DNA of 32,542 bases, taken from assembly GCA_018365455.1 (NCBI GenBank), contig JAGZJZ010000068.1:1-32542 (forward strand). The letters run 5' to 3'. Below are positions 14,636 through 21,929 of the stretch, one piece after another. Source of the DNA: Clostridiales bacterium. GTDB taxonomy: Bacteria > Bacillota > Clostridia > Lachnospirales > Lachnospiraceae. The notes under the pieces are model-generated. The model was not told the DNA's origin. It saw nothing but the letters and a program-made list of their open reading frames with translations, and ran no database searches. A program made the translations under genes and the position numbers. Numbering within the stretch: position 1 is the first letter of the stretch; every line of letters begins with the position of its first letter.

Positions 14636-15949
14636 ATGCGCGCATATTACACGCAGATGGAAGCAGCAAAGAAAGGAATTGTAACACCGCAGATAGAGAC
14701 AGTCGCGGAAAAAGAAAAGATTGAAGTTGAAAAATTAGTGGAACTGGTAGCATCCGGGCAGGTGGCAATACCGGCAAATGTACATCATACTTCACTTTCA
14801 CCGGAAGGAATCGGAAGCGGACTTCGCACCAAGATAAATGTAAATCTGGGAATTTCCGGAGATAGTAAGGATTATGACAGGGAATTGAAAAAAGTGCAGA
14901 TGGCAATTGATTTTGGAGCTGAAGCAATTATGGACCTGAGTAATTATGGAAAAACACATGACTTCCGGGAAAAGTTAATTGATATGTCCCCGGCTATGAT
15001 TGGCTCAGTTCCCATGTATGATGCAATTGGTTATTTAGAGAAGGATCTGCTTGAAATTAAGGCAAAGGATTTTTTGAGAGTAGTAGAAGCACATGCAGTA
15101 GAAGGAGTTGATTTTGTTACTATTCATGCGGGATTAAACCGCAGGGCAGTGGAGAGTTTCCGCAGAGCCGGCCGTAAAATGAATATTGTGTCCAGGGGAG
15201 GATCGCTGCTGTTTGCATGGATGGAAATGACGGGTAATGAAAATCCGTTTTATGAATTCTACGATGAAGTACTGGATATTCTGAGGGAACACGATGTGAC
15301 AATCAGCATTGGGGATGCTCTGCGCCCGGGATGCATTGCAGACAGTTCCGATGCAGGTCAGATAGCAGAATTAATTGAAATCGGAAATCTGACCAGGAGA
15401 GCATGGGAAAAGGATGTACAGGTGTTGGTGGAGGGTCCCGGACATATGGCAATGGATGAGATTGCTGCAAATATGAAAATGGAAAAGAGAATCTGCCATA
15501 ATGCCCCTTTCTATGTACTTGGACCGTTGGTAACGGATATTGCACCGGGATATGACCATATTACATCAGCAATTGGAGGCGCCATAGCGGCTGCAAACGG
15601 AGCGGATTTCTTATGCTATGTCACTCCGGCGGAGCATCTGCGTCTGCCAGATGTGAATGATGTACGTGAAGGCATCGTAGCCAGTAAGATTGCAGCACAC
15701 GCTGCAGATATTGCCAAAGGAATCAAAGGAGCCAGAGATATTGATAACCGTATGGCGCAGGCAAGGCAAAAGATGGACTGGAATGAAATGTTTGATATCG
15801 CAATAGATGGTAAGAAGGCAAAAGAGTATTTTGAAAGCACGCCTCCAGCGGATCGACACACCTGTTCCATGTGCGGAAAGATGTGTGCAGTCAGGACTAC
15901 AAATATGATTCTGGAAGGGAAAAAAGTAGAATTCTGTACGGAAAAGTAA
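14636..15949 (+). CDS. thiC: Phosphomethylpyrimidine synthase ThiC (HMP-P synthase)
   Basis: ThiC is a radical-SAM enzyme that rearranges aminoimidazole ribotide to 4-amino-5-hydroxymethyl-2-methylpyrimidine phosphate. The ATG at 14636 follows AAGGAGG by eight bases; an upstream TTG at 14597 lacks such a site. The 437-aa product is the short form without the N-terminal domain of enterobacterial ThiC. Typical blocks are visible: EGIGSGLRTKINVNLGIS, AIMDLSNYG, FVTIHAGL, SRGGSLLFAWM, SIGDALRPGC, VEGPGHMAMDE, PFYVLGPLVTDIAPGYDHI and FLCYVTPAEHLRLP (conserved stretches split here). The C-terminal cluster cysteines are C410, C413 and C417, a CX2CX3C spacing where E. coli ThiC has CX2CX4C. It is the first gene behind the TPP riboswitch. 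Confidence 0.97.
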   Translation: MRAYYTQMEAAKKGIVTPQIETVAEKEKIEVEKLVELVASGQVAIPANVHHTSLSPEGIGSGLRTKINVNLGISGDSKDYDRELKKVQMAIDFGAEAIMDLSNYGKTHDFREKLIDMSPAMIGSVPMYDAIGYLEKDLLEIKAKDFLRVVEAHAVEGVDFVTIHAGLNRRAVESFRRAGRKMNIVSRGGSLLFAWMEMTGNENPFYEFYDEVLDILREHDVTISIGDALRPGCIADSSDAGQIAELIEIGNLTRRAWEKDVQVLVEGPGHMAMDEIAANMKMEKRICHNAPFYVLGPLVTDIAPGYDHITSAIGGAIAAANGADFLCYVTPAEHLRLPDVNDVREGIVASKIAAHAADIAKGIKGARDIDNRMAQARQKMDWNEMFDIAIDGKKAKEYFESTPPADRHTCSMCGKMCAVRTTNMILEGKKVEFCTEK

Positions 15950-15990
15950 GAGATACAGCAATCATTAGAAGAAACAGAAAGGGATAAATA

Positions 15991-16185
15991 ATGAAAGTAA
16001 ATGGTAAGACAACGGTGCTTACAGATGCAAAGACACTGGAAGATTTCCTGAAGGATAACAATTATAACCTTTCCAGAATTGCGGTTGAACGCAATGGAGA
16101 AATCATACCGAAAGGAAATTTTGACCGTGTGATTTTATCAGATGCAGACTGTCTTGAAATCGTCAGCTTCGTAGGCGGAGGTTGA
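15991..16185 (+). CDS. thiS: Sulfur carrier protein ThiS
   Basis: The 64-aa beta-grasp protein begins MKVNGKTTVL and ends FVGGG, with the C-terminal Gly-Gly that is adenylated by ThiF and converted to the thiocarboxylate. That thiocarboxylate donates sulfur for the thiazole ring through ThiG. AAAGGG lies before the ATG. ThiF follows after three bases, so the two are translated together. Confidence 0.95.
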   Translation: MKVNGKTTVLTDAKTLEDFLKDNNYNLSRIAVERNGEIIPKGNFDRVILSDADCLEIVSFVGGG

Positions 16186-16188
16186 ATC

Positions 16189-17007
16189 ATGCGTATAAAA
16201 TTAAATGGTAAAACCAGAAAAGTCAGGTGTGGTACCTTAGCGGAGCTGAAAGAAGAATCCGGAAAAGAAACGGATATCGTGATCTTAAATGGTTTTGCTG
16301 TTTCTACGGAAGAGTTGAACAACTCCAGACCTTTAAAGGAAATGGATGAGGTATTTTTTATACATAGGGGGATGCTTCCGGAGCAGGAGGAATTAGAGGC
16401 TATGATGGCGGCAAGACATACTCCGGGAGTCTGGAAAAAGGTTAATAATGCCAGCGTTGCAGTTGCGGGGCTGGGCGGTCTGGGATCCCATATTGCAGTA
16501 ATGCTTGCAAGGACAGGTGTTGGAAGGATTTTGCTGGCAGACTTCGATGTAGTAGAGCCAAGTAACTTAAACCGTCAGAATTATCAGATTTTTCATCTGG
16601 GAAAGAAGAAGACCGAGGCATTAAAAGAACAGATTGAACAGATCAATCCTTTTATCCGTGTAGAGACAGTAGACAGAAAAGTAACTGAACGGAATGCCGC
16701 AGAAATATTTGCGGAATATTCCATCATCTGTGAGGCATTTGACAGACCGGAAGCCAAGGCAGCACTGGTAAATACCGTTCTGACAGAACTTCCGGACTCG
16801 GTCATTGTATCCGCTTCCGGGATGGCAGGATATGACAGTGCTAATGAAATAAAAACGATACGTAAAATGTCAAGGCTCTATGTGTGCGGGGATATGGAAA
16901 GTGAAGCAGAAGAAGGCAGAGGACTGATGGCACCAAGAGTCCTGGTTTGTGCCGGACATCAGGCGAATATGGTGCTGCGTCTGATTCTTGGGATCACGGA
17001 AGTATAG
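16189..17007 (+). CDS. thiF: ThiS adenylyltransferase ThiF, family-2 type with N-terminal ThiS-like domain
   Basis: The 272-aa product has an N-terminal beta-grasp domain (1-60, MRIKLNGKTRKV...VFFIHRG) resembling ThiS but lacking the terminal Gly-Gly. An E1-like adenylating domain follows: VAGLGGLGS nucleotide loop (about 92-100), LLADFDVVEPSNLNRQ (about 115-130) with the conserved Asp and Arg, and GKKKTEAL. The paired zinc CxxC motifs of E. coli ThiF/MoeB are not visible, which fits the shorter clostridial class. It activates the ThiS C-terminus as acyl-adenylate in the cytoplasm. The ribosome binding site (GGAGG) lies in the last codons of thiS. Confidence 0.93.
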   Translation: MRIKLNGKTRKVRCGTLAELKEESGKETDIVILNGFAVSTEELNNSRPLKEMDEVFFIHRGMLPEQEELEAMMAARHTPGVWKKVNNASVAVAGLGGLGSHIAVMLARTGVGRILLADFDVVEPSNLNRQNYQIFHLGKKKTEALKEQIEQINPFIRVETVDRKVTERNAAEIFAEYSIICEAFDRPEAKAALVNTVLTELPDSVIVSASGMAGYDSANEIKTIRKMSRLYVCGDMESEAEEGRGLMAPRVLVCAGHQANMVLRLILGITEV

Positions 17008-17052
17008 GGTGAATCCGTAAACAAGATCTTTGAAAGGAAGAGAATACATAAA

Positions 17053-17898
17053 ATGGAAGAAATAATGGAAGAAAAAATGGAAACAAAGTTAGAAACAAAA
17101 ACAGAAATAAAAACAATAAAAGAAACAAATTCACAAGACAAATTAATGATAGGCGGTTATGCATTTAATTCCAGGTTTATTCTGGGTTCCGGTAAATTTT
17201 CATTGGAGATGACTAATGAAGTTATAAAAAACGGCGGTGTGGAAATGGCTACTCTGGCACTTCGCCGTGCCAATGTGGGAGGAGAAGAAAACATTCTGGA
17301 TTATATGCCGGAAGGCATAACTTTACTGCCCAATACATCCGGTGCCAGAAACGCTGAAGAGGCTGTACGCATTGCCCGTCTGGCAAGGGAAATCGGATGC
17401 GGGGATTTTGTGAAAATTGAGGTGGTACACGATTCCAAGTATCTGCTCCCCGATAATTATGAGACGATCAAAGCAACTGAAATACTGGCAAAGGAAGGGT
17501 TCATCGTAATGCCGTATATGTATCCGGACCTAAATGCAGCCAGAGATATGGCAAATGCCGGAGCAGCAGCAATTATGCCCCTGGGAGCGCCAATTGGAAG
17601 CAATAAAGGGCTGTGCACCAGAGAATTTATCAAAATGCTGGTGGAAGAGATCAGTCTTCCGATCATTGTGGATGCAGGGATTGGAAGACCATCCCAGGCG
17701 TGTGAGGCAATGGAAATGGGAGTAGATGCCATTATGGCAAATACGGCAATTGCAACAGCCGGAGATGTGGCTCAGATGGCAGCAGCGTTTAAGCTGGCGG
17801 TAATATCAGGAAGAATGGCATATCTTGCAGGTCCGGGCAGGGTACTGGACCGGAGGGCGGAAGCGTCCAGTCCGTTAACCGGATTTTTACAGGACTAG
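17053..17898 (+). CDS. thiG: Thiazole synthase ThiG
   Basis: ThiG condenses 1-deoxyxylulose 5-phosphate, dehydroglycine (from ThiH) and ThiS thiocarboxylate to the thiazole phosphate. The 281-aa product has a TIM-barrel body from about residue 31. It shows SRFILGSGKF, MATLALRRANV, LLPNTSGARNAEEAV, FVKIEVVHD with the Schiff-base Lys121, IMPLGAPIGSNKGL, IIVDAGIGRPSQA and AIATAGDVAQMA. Residues 1-30 are an E/K/T-rich extension beyond the usual start, encoded by an A-rich tract with three in-frame ATGs (17053, 17065, 17077). AAGGAAG lies 12 bases before the first, so the exact start is uncertain. The TAG stop lies in the first bases of a repeat element. Confidence 0.95.
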   Translation: MEEIMEEKMETKLETKTEIKTIKETNSQDKLMIGGYAFNSRFILGSGKFSLEMTNEVIKNGGVEMATLALRRANVGGEENILDYMPEGITLLPNTSGARNAEEAVRIARLAREIGCGDFVKIEVVHDSKYLLPDNYETIKATEILAKEGFIVMPYMYPDLNAARDMANAGAAAIMPLGAPIGSNKGLCTREFIKMLVEEISLPIIVDAGIGRPSQACEAMEMGVDAIMANTAIATAGDVAQMAAAFKLAVISGRMAYLAGPGRVLDRRAEASSPLTGFLQD

Positions 17899-17930
17899 AG
17901 CGTGTTTGAAAATTCATTCCCACCATCAGC
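17895..17930 (+). repeat. Partial copy of the palindromic repeat between thiG and thiH
   Basis: CTAGAGCGTGTTTGAAAATT and the following bases match, with one mismatch over 26 bases, the reverse complement of the right end of the 25666-25830 element. Similarity fades by about 17930. The thiG stop codon is part of the element's first bases. A separate stem, TACAATCA/TGATTGTA, lies at about 17939-17957 and has no T-run. Confidence 0.8.
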
Positions 17931-17986
17931 TTACAGCTACAATCAGTTTGATTGTAAGAAAGGGAAACAGATATCAGGTAAATAAA

Positions 17987-19210
17987 ATGAGTACAGTAAA
18001 TGAGAAAAAAACGGAGAATCTCAAGGAGGAGGTCTCCGTTATAAGAGCCGGCAGATTTATTACCGAAGAGACAGATCATATGGAATACCAGCCGGGAATG
18101 GAAGATGTTCATTCCGATATAATGGAAAAGGTTTTAGAACTGGTCAGGAACTATGATTATGGGGTGTACACCGCCAAAGATGTAAAAGTGGCGCTGGCAA
18201 AAGAAAGCCTGCTTCCCGAAGATTTTGCAGCACTGCTTTCCCCGGCTGCAGAACCGTTTTTAGAAGAGATGGCAAGAAAAGGAAAGGAAGAGACAAGCAA
18301 ACATTTTGGCAATGCGGTGTCACTTTTTACCCCTTTGTATATAGCAAACTATTGTGAAAATAACTGCATTTACTGCGGTTACAATTGTAAAAACCGTATT
18401 CTCCGGGGAAAACTTTCCATAGAAGAAATAGAAATGGAATTAAAAAATATTGCGTCCACCGGATTGCAGGATATTTTATTGTTAACAGGAGAATCCAGGA
18501 AGGCATCTGATGTTGCCTATATTGGAGAGGCGGTCAGAATAGCAGCCAGGTATTTCGCCTTAGTAGGGGTTGAAATTTACCCTCTGAATACCGATGAGTA
18601 TGAATATCTGCATCAATGCGGTGCAGATTATGTCTGCGTCTATCAGGAAACCTATAATCCCGTAAGGTATGAGAGGCTGCACTTAAGCGGACCGAAGCGC
18701 ATCTATCCCTATCGTTTCAATGCCCAGGAAAGAGCCTTGAAGGGAGGGATGCGATCCGTAGCCTTTGGTGCCCTTCTGGGATTGGATGATTTTCGCAGGG
18801 ATGCTTTTGCAACCGGAATGCACGCTTATCTGGTCCAGCAGAAATATCCCCATGGAGAAATTTCTTTTTCTCCGCCCAGACTCCGTCCTATTATTAACAA
18901 TGATAAAATCAACCCTAAAGATGTTCATGAAACCCAGCTTTTGCAGGTAATGCTGGCATACAGACTCTTCATGCCATTTGCAGGGATAACCATATCTACC
19001 AGGGAAAGAGAAGGATTTCGGGATCATGTCATTGGCATGTGTGCCACAAAGATCTCAGCCGGTGTAAAGGTAAGCGTTGGCGGACATGGGGAAGATGCAA
19101 AGGGAGATGAGCAGTTTGAGATATCAGATCCCAGAAATGTAGAAGAAGTAAAGCAGGCAATCATTACCCATGGATTACAGCCGGTCTATGTAGATTATAT
19201 CAGAGTATAA
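17987..19210 (+). CDS. thiH: 2-iminoacetate (dehydroglycine) synthase ThiH
   Basis: ThiH is a radical-SAM tyrosine lyase that supplies dehydroglycine to ThiG and releases p-cresol, the anaerobe's alternative to ThiO. The ATG at 17987 (MSTVNEKK) is chosen; an open frame reaching back to 17906 runs through the repeat and is probably untranslated. The 407-aa product has the CX3CX2C cluster motif at C123, C127 and C130 (YCENNCIYCGYNCKN), then LLLTGESRK, VGVEIYPLNTDEYEYL, VYQETYNP and RERAGFRDH-like REREGFRDHVIGMCATKISAGVKVSVGG at the C-terminal end (longer blocks given in outline). It lacks the extra C-terminal cysteine motif of HydG. The N-terminal 40 residues are variable. Confidence 0.95.
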   Translation: MSTVNEKKTENLKEEVSVIRAGRFITEETDHMEYQPGMEDVHSDIMEKVLELVRNYDYGVYTAKDVKVALAKESLLPEDFAALLSPAAEPFLEEMARKGKEETSKHFGNAVSLFTPLYIANYCENNCIYCGYNCKNRILRGKLSIEEIEMELKNIASTGLQDILLLTGESRKASDVAYIGEAVRIAARYFALVGVEIYPLNTDEYEYLHQCGADYVCVYQETYNPVRYERLHLSGPKRIYPYRFNAQERALKGGMRSVAFGALLGLDDFRRDAFATGMHAYLVQQKYPHGEISFSPPRLRPIINNDKINPKDVHETQLLQVMLAYRLFMPFAGITISTREREGFRDHVIGMCATKISAGVKVSVGGHGEDAKGDEQFEISDPRNVEEVKQAIITHGLQPVYVDYIRV

Positions 19211-19226
19211 GAATGGGAGGTGGAAT

Positions 19227-19790
19227 ATGTATTTATGTATCACGAACCGCGCCCTTAGTTCCGGGGATTTTATGAATAAAATAAAGGAACTGGCAGACCG
19301 TCCGGAGATCGAGAAGATCATATTACGGGAGAAAGATCTTACACCGGATGAATATGAAATATTAGCAGTAAAATGCTGGGAGATATGCCGCGGGCATGGG
19401 AAACCTCTGGTGATCAATCATTTTGTTGAAGTAGCAAAAAGACTCCAGATTCCGGAAGTGCAGATTTCTATGGAATCACTTCGGACGTATGCTAACAGTG
19501 CACTGGGGAACTTCCTGTCGGTGGGGGTATCGGTACACAGTGCCGAAGAAGCTGTAGAAGCACAGCTTCTTGGCGCCGGTTACCTTATTGCCGGACACAT
19601 TTTTCAGACGGACTGTAAAAAAGGAATTCCCGGTCGGGGGCTTGCATTTTTAGAAGAGGTATGCAAATTGGTATCCATTCCGGTATATGCCATCGGCGGT
19701 ATTTCGCCGGATAATATTCATGAGGTAATTCGGTCCGGTGCAAAAGGCGGCTGCATGATGTCAGGATTTATGAGGGGAACTGTCCTGTAA
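19227..19790 (+). CDS. tenI: Thiazole tautomerase TenI (ThiE/TenI superfamily)
   Basis: The 187-aa TIM barrel ends the operon. It has IILREKDL (31-38), SVHSAEEAVEAQ (102-113), AGHIFQTDCKKGIPGRG (122-138), IPVYAIGGISPDNI and MSGFM. The GHxFxTDCKKGxxGRG block and the His in it (His124) correspond to the TenI catalytic region, where His122 of B. subtilis TenI promotes aromatisation of the ThiG product. The ThiE hallmarks (the ND of xINDxxxLA and GVHLGQxD) are replaced by NHFVEVA and EVQISMESL. It should therefore tautomerise the thiazole carboxylate phosphate rather than make thiamine phosphate. It would commonly be labelled thiE. Confidence 0.85.
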   Translation: MYLCITNRALSSGDFMNKIKELADRPEIEKIILREKDLTPDEYEILAVKCWEICRGHGKPLVINHFVEVAKRLQIPEVQISMESLRTYANSALGNFLSVGVSVHSAEEAVEAQLLGAGYLIAGHIFQTDCKKGIPGRGLAFLEEVCKLVSIPVYAIGGISPDNIHEVIRSGAKGGCMMSGFMRGTVL

Positions 19791-19811
19791 ACAGGTGTTT
19801 ATCAGGTTCCC
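19775..19811. other. Nested inverted repeat at a convergent gene junction
   Basis: GGGAAC (19775-19780) can pair with GTTCCC (19806-19811), enclosing CCTGTAAACAGG (19784-19795). It spans the stop codons of tenI and the histidine kinase, which are 11 bases apart. There is no T-run, so a bidirectional terminator role is only possible. Confidence 0.35.
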
Positions 19812-21094
19812 GGCAGCTGGAATATGATAGTTGTTCCGCCTCCAGGTGTATCTTCTATCCAGATCTTACCTTTATGCAATTTTACAATTTCCCTGGCAAT
19901 ACACAAACCAAGACCAAAGTGTTCCTTATCTTTATGGGATGAATCTACCCGGTAAAAACGGTCAAACACTGCTTTTTTATTTTTGTCCAATATTCCGGGA
20001 CCGGTGTCGGTAACGGCAATCCGAAATCTCCCGGACTCAAATGACAGGGAAATGTCCACTTTTTGACCTGCCGGGGTGTAGGCAAATGCATTGTCCAGCA
20101 ATATAGACAGGACCTGCCCGATGCGCCCAGGATCACAGAGAAGCGCAGGTATCTTCTGATCGGGAATATGAAAGGCAAAATTCAGTTTTTTAACGATAGC
20201 CTGGGGCTCAAATTTTTCATAAGTTTCCAATACCAGGGTGTCCAGTTCCACAGGCTCACGGTGAATGGCCCAGTTTCTGGCATCTGCGTTAGCAAGAGTA
20301 AGCATGTCATTAATCAGCCTTGCCATACGTCCTGCTTCAGATTCCATTGCGTGAATAAAGCGTAAGAAGTCTTCCTTACCGGCGATTTTCAGGGCAGACA
20401 GGCTGCTTGTAATAACCGTGAGTGGGGAGCGGAGTTCGTGGGATGCGGAGGCAATAAATTGAACCTGTTTGTCCCGGTTTTCTTTCAGTGGGCGGATCAT
20501 TTGTCTTGTAAAGAGCCAGGAAAAAATACCGAGGAGAATAACGGCGCCCAGGTCAACTAGGACAAAAAGTAAGCGCTGGCGGATAATCTGGGCTTTCTGG
20601 GTCGTAAAGGGAGAAATGACAGTTATGCTTAAATAACCGCTGTCTTTGGGAATCAGGGCTGCTGAGGCATAGTATAGTTCCCCGTCATATCCGGTCATTT
20701 TAAATTCTTTATGTTTGGAGAGAACGCTATTTTTATTAAAATTATGAACATCCAGTCCATATGTCTGCAAAGCCATGTCCTTAGCCTGGGTGATAAGTTT
20801 TTCTCCTTCAGAAGATGGATTTAGGGATTGAAATACCAGATTGTTGCCGGTGTCTTTGATTTCCATCTGCATATTATAATTGTACTCCATCTGGGCAATC
20901 CAGGTATGGGTAATGACGGACTGGTTCTCCAGATAGGAATAGAGAGAATTTAAATTATTTATAAATGAAGAATAGCTCACATCCTTAATACCGGATTCCG
21001 CTATAGTCAGACAGATACAGGACATGGCGACCAGGATCAGTCCGGTCACCAGTGTACAGAAAAGAGTCATTTGACGGTGCAGTTTTTTAAACAT
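19802..21094 (-). CDS. Membrane sensor histidine kinase (OmpR-partner type)
   Basis: The 430-aa kinase has a transmembrane segment at about 13-33, an extracytoplasmic sensor region (about 35-172), a second transmembrane segment (about 174-195), then HisKA with phospho-accepting His219 in SASHELRSPLTVI. The ATPase domain has ILLDNAFAYTP (N box), VTDTGPGI (G1) and FGLGLCIAREIVKLHKGKI (G2 region). It overlaps the response regulator gene by eight bases and is the second gene of that operon. The signal is unknown. The divergent lipoprotein at 21930 is the natural candidate for an associated target or sensor. It converges on tenI. Confidence 0.94.
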   Translation of the reverse strand: MFKKLHRQMTLFCTLVTGLILVAMSCICLTIAESGIKDVSYSSFINNLNSLYSYLENQSVITHTWIAQMEYNYNMQMEIKDTGNNLVFQSLNPSSEGEKLITQAKDMALQTYGLDVHNFNKNSVLSKHKEFKMTGYDGELYYASAALIPKDSGYLSITVISPFTTQKAQIIRQRLLFVLVDLGAVILLGIFSWLFTRQMIRPLKENRDKQVQFIASASHELRSPLTVITSSLSALKIAGKEDFLRFIHAMESEAGRMARLINDMLTLANADARNWAIHREPVELDTLVLETYEKFEPQAIVKKLNFAFHIPDQKIPALLCDPGRIGQVLSILLDNAFAYTPAGQKVDISLSFESGRFRIAVTDTGPGILDKNKKAVFDRFYRVDSSHKDKEHFGLGLCIAREIVKLHKGKIWIEDTPGGGTTIIFQLPGT

Positions 21095-21767
21095 TTGTAT
21101 CCTCCAGGCTATATCCGATACCGCGGATTGTTTTCAGGGTAAGCGTGCTGCCCACACTGGTTAGACGCCTTCTCAGGAGATGGATATAGTTATCCAGATT
21201 TCCTTCCTCCACAGAGGCATCCGGTCCCCAGACGCGGGTTAACAGGGTCATACGGGGAAGAATTTTACCCGAATTATTTAAAAAAGCTTCCAGCAGATCA
21301 CCTTCCCGCCGTGACAGGGCACAGGTCAGTTCTCCACGGGAGAGCTTTTTCTGTGACGTATCATAAGAGATATCACCGAAGGTAAGGGGTTTGTTTTCAT
21401 TCCAGCCGGCAGGTCTTCGGCTGATACAGCGAATGCGTGCCATCAATTCTTCAAATGCAAAAGGCTTTACGATATAATCATCGGCGCCAAGGTCCAGTCC
21501 CTGCACACGGTCATGCAGATCCCCCAGTGCAGTCACCAGAATCAGCGGTGTGGATATTTGTTCAGAACGCATTTTCTTCAGAACCGCAGTGCCGTCCAGG
21601 ATAGGTAGCATCCGGTCCAGCAGAATCAAATCATGAATATTTTCACGGATATATCGAAGGCCGGAATCCCCGTCGTGACAGATATCCACAGAGATGCCTT
21701 CGTGTTCCAACTGATATTTTAATGTATCACATAAAATCAAATCATCTTCTATTATTAATATTCTCAT
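21087..21767 (-). CDS. OmpR/PhoB-family response regulator
   Basis: The 226-aa regulator has a receiver domain with the acidic pair EDD (7-9), phosphorylated Asp51 in LILLDRMLP, VTALGD and the conserved Lys in DDYIVKPFAF. A winged-helix DNA-binding domain follows (about 128-220: LTFGDISYDTSQKKL, LSRREGDLLEAF, VEEGNLDNYIHLLRRRL, TIRGIGYSLE). AAGGAGG lies nine bases before the ATG. It precedes and overlaps the kinase gene. Direct TTAAG repeats upstream suggest autoregulation, possibly with control of the divergent lipoprotein gene. Confidence 0.95.
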   Translation of the reverse strand: MRILIIEDDLILCDTLKYQLEHEGISVDICHDGDSGLRYIRENIHDLILLDRMLPILDGTAVLKKMRSEQISTPLILVTALGDLHDRVQGLDLGADDYIVKPFAFEELMARIRCISRRPAGWNENKPLTFGDISYDTSQKKLSRGELTCALSRREGDLLEAFLNNSGKILPRMTLLTRVWGPDASVEEGNLDNYIHLLRRRLTSVGSTLTLKTIRGIGYSLEDTNV

Positions 21768-21788
21768 AACATTTTACCTCCTTAATCC

Positions 21789-21843
21789 ATTATAATATGT
21801 ATTTTATTAAAATAAAGCAGAAAATAACTTAAGAATCATTAAG
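21789..21843 (-). promoter_or_regulatory. Promoter of the two-component operon with TTAAG direct repeats
   Basis: Read on the minus strand, TATAAT lies at 21794-21789 with only a weak -35 (around 21812-21818). Just upstream, TTAAG occurs twice on the plus strand, at 21829-21833 and 21839-21843, exactly ten bases apart. Direct repeats with a 10-11 bp period are typical OmpR-family binding sites, and a weak -35 fits activation. The sites also lie in the 162-bp gap shared with the divergent lipoprotein gene. Confidence 0.55.
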
Positions 21844-21929
21844 TTTTAATTTTTAGAGATTGGCTAGAGAAAAGTATGCTATGATTTTCCCAGCGAAACA
21901 AATTAATATCATTATGAGGAGGAATAACT

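Noticed and set aside
17987..19210. HydG (hydrogenase maturation) instead of ThiH
   Set aside because: The extra C-terminal cysteine motif of HydG is missing, and the gene sits between thiG and tenI behind a TPP riboswitch.
21860..21885. Sigma-A promoter TTGGCT/TATGAT for the lipoprotein gene
   Set aside because: The spacing is only 14 bases, too short for a normal promoter, so I did not list it as a feature.
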